A stretch of 64,000 bases of DNA from Rhizobium sp. (GTDB taxonomy: Bacteria > Pseudomonadota > Alphaproteobacteria > Rhizobiales > Rhizobiaceae). The stretch is taken from assembly GCA_028290545.1 (NCBI GenBank), contig JAQGJP010000026.1, forward strand, positions 62,001 through 126,000, given 5' to 3'. The translations under genes were made by a program, and so were the position numbers. Positions within the stretch are counted from its first letter, which is position 1. Every line of letters begins with the position of its first letter. Positions 63,690-64,000 of the stretch are shown here, piece after piece. The notes beneath the pieces are model-generated. The model did not search any database. It had not been told where the DNA came from and saw nothing but the letters and a program-made list of their open reading frames with translations.

Positions 63690-64000
63690 CAGGCGAGATC
63701 CAGCGTCAGCAGGTGCCGGCGCGCTTCAAACAGCATCACGGCGGTGGCGCAGGCGAGATTGAGGGAATCGGCCTTGCCCTGCTGGGGGATGCGTACCTTG
63801 GTGCCAGCGCTCGCGGCCAGATCGTCAGGCAGGCCGGCCTGCTCGTTGCCCATCAGCAGCACCACCGGCTTGGACCGGTAGTCGGCCTTGCGATAGTCGA
63901 TCGCACCCTTGAGATGGGTGGCGACGACATTGGTACCGGACGATTTCTGCCACTTGGTGAATTCGTATTGCGTGCCGCGCGCCACCGGCACCGTGAAGAT
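63689..64000 (-). CDS. SpoU/TrmH-family RNA methyltransferase, C-terminal part
   Basis: The last 103 residues of a SAM-dependent 2'-O-methyltransferase with the trefoil-knot fold. [13 protein letters not shown] is motif 2 and [25 protein letters not shown] is motif 3, with the SLN-x-A signature. The frame is open to the right edge, so the N-terminus is outside the window. The target (23S rRNA or tRNA) is not defined by this part. Confidence 0.88.
   Translation of the reverse strand: MFTVPVARGTQYEFTKWQKSSGTNVVATHLKGAIDYRKADYRSKPVVLLMGNEQAGLPDDLAASAGTKVRIPQQGKADSLNLACATAVMLFEARRHLLTLDLA

Noticed and set aside
1..64000. CRISPR array, insertion sequence or prophage
   Set aside because: No regularly spaced direct repeats, transposase, integrase or phage structural genes were found.

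Overview
The window looks like chromosome of an alphaproteobacterium of the Rhizobiales, most likely Rhizobiaceae (Rhizobium/Agrobacterium type). The basis is the gene content: smoEFGK-mtlK polyol genes, a coxMNOP-type alternative oxidase, the rpmH-rnpA-yidC-engB-argB backbone, long malic enzyme with a phosphotransacetylase-like tail, olsB for ornithine lipids, and high-GC coding DNA throughout. No phage, insertion sequence, CRISPR array or rRNA was seen. Both ends cut through genes.

Layout. 1-5.4 kb: deoxyribose catabolism (aldehyde dehydrogenase, deoC, DeoR regulator with two matching operator palindromes), an HpaI-type aldolase, a ferredoxin-reductase-like flavoprotein and an APH-family kinase. 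5.38-5.65 kb: a 272-bp mosaic of nested inverted repeats that ends at the start of a dimethylglycine/sarcosine dehydrogenase gene. 8.1-17.5 kb: a polyol uptake and oxidation operon on the minus strand (SorC-type regulator, binding protein, two permeases, ATPase, mannitol dehydrogenase, HAD phosphatase, FGGY kinase). 17.6-21 kb: a glutamine amidotransferase, recF, a candidate small RNA with four hairpins that carry C-rich loops, and a FecR-domain protein. 21.1-26.7 kb: a hydroxyproline/5-oxoproline module (proline-racemase-family enzyme with a Ser/Cys pair, D-amino-acid dehydrogenase, pxpB, pxpC, pxpA, a biotin carrier and a second, lysine-less biotinyl-like protein). 26.8-29.3 kb: a decayed lactose operon, where an intact GH2 beta-galactosidase lies between remnants of lacG and lacK.

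29.3-33.3 kb: an AbrB-family membrane protein, threonine dehydratase and a HisKA_2 kinase. 33.7-39.6 kb: a respiratory operon with a DUF2189 membrane protein, a cytochrome c and all subunits of an alternative haem-copper oxidase. Then tRNA-Arg(ACG), a histidine kinase, and the conserved block rpmH-rnpA-yidC-engB-argB, which is interrupted by a DMT exporter and by a fasciclin/RskA/ECF-sigma module. 49-52.1 kb: an MFS exporter with its TetR regulator (two identical-arm operators next to a perfect 26-bp inverted repeat) and a DUF4160/DUF2442 pair. 52.1-52.8 kb holds no recognisable gene. 52.8-64 kb: mutS, maeB, a SnoaL-like protein, a LysR regulator, olsB, a hybrid histidine kinase, lspA and the end of a SpoU/TrmH methyltransferase.

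The most unusual parts are non-coding: the three-hairpin mosaic at 5.4 kb, the C-loop RNA at 20.1 kb and the tandem TetR operators at 51.2 kb. Among proteins, the lysine-less biotinyl-domain protein at 26.4 kb and the lac operon relics stand out. No database search was possible; all family names rest on motifs read by eye.
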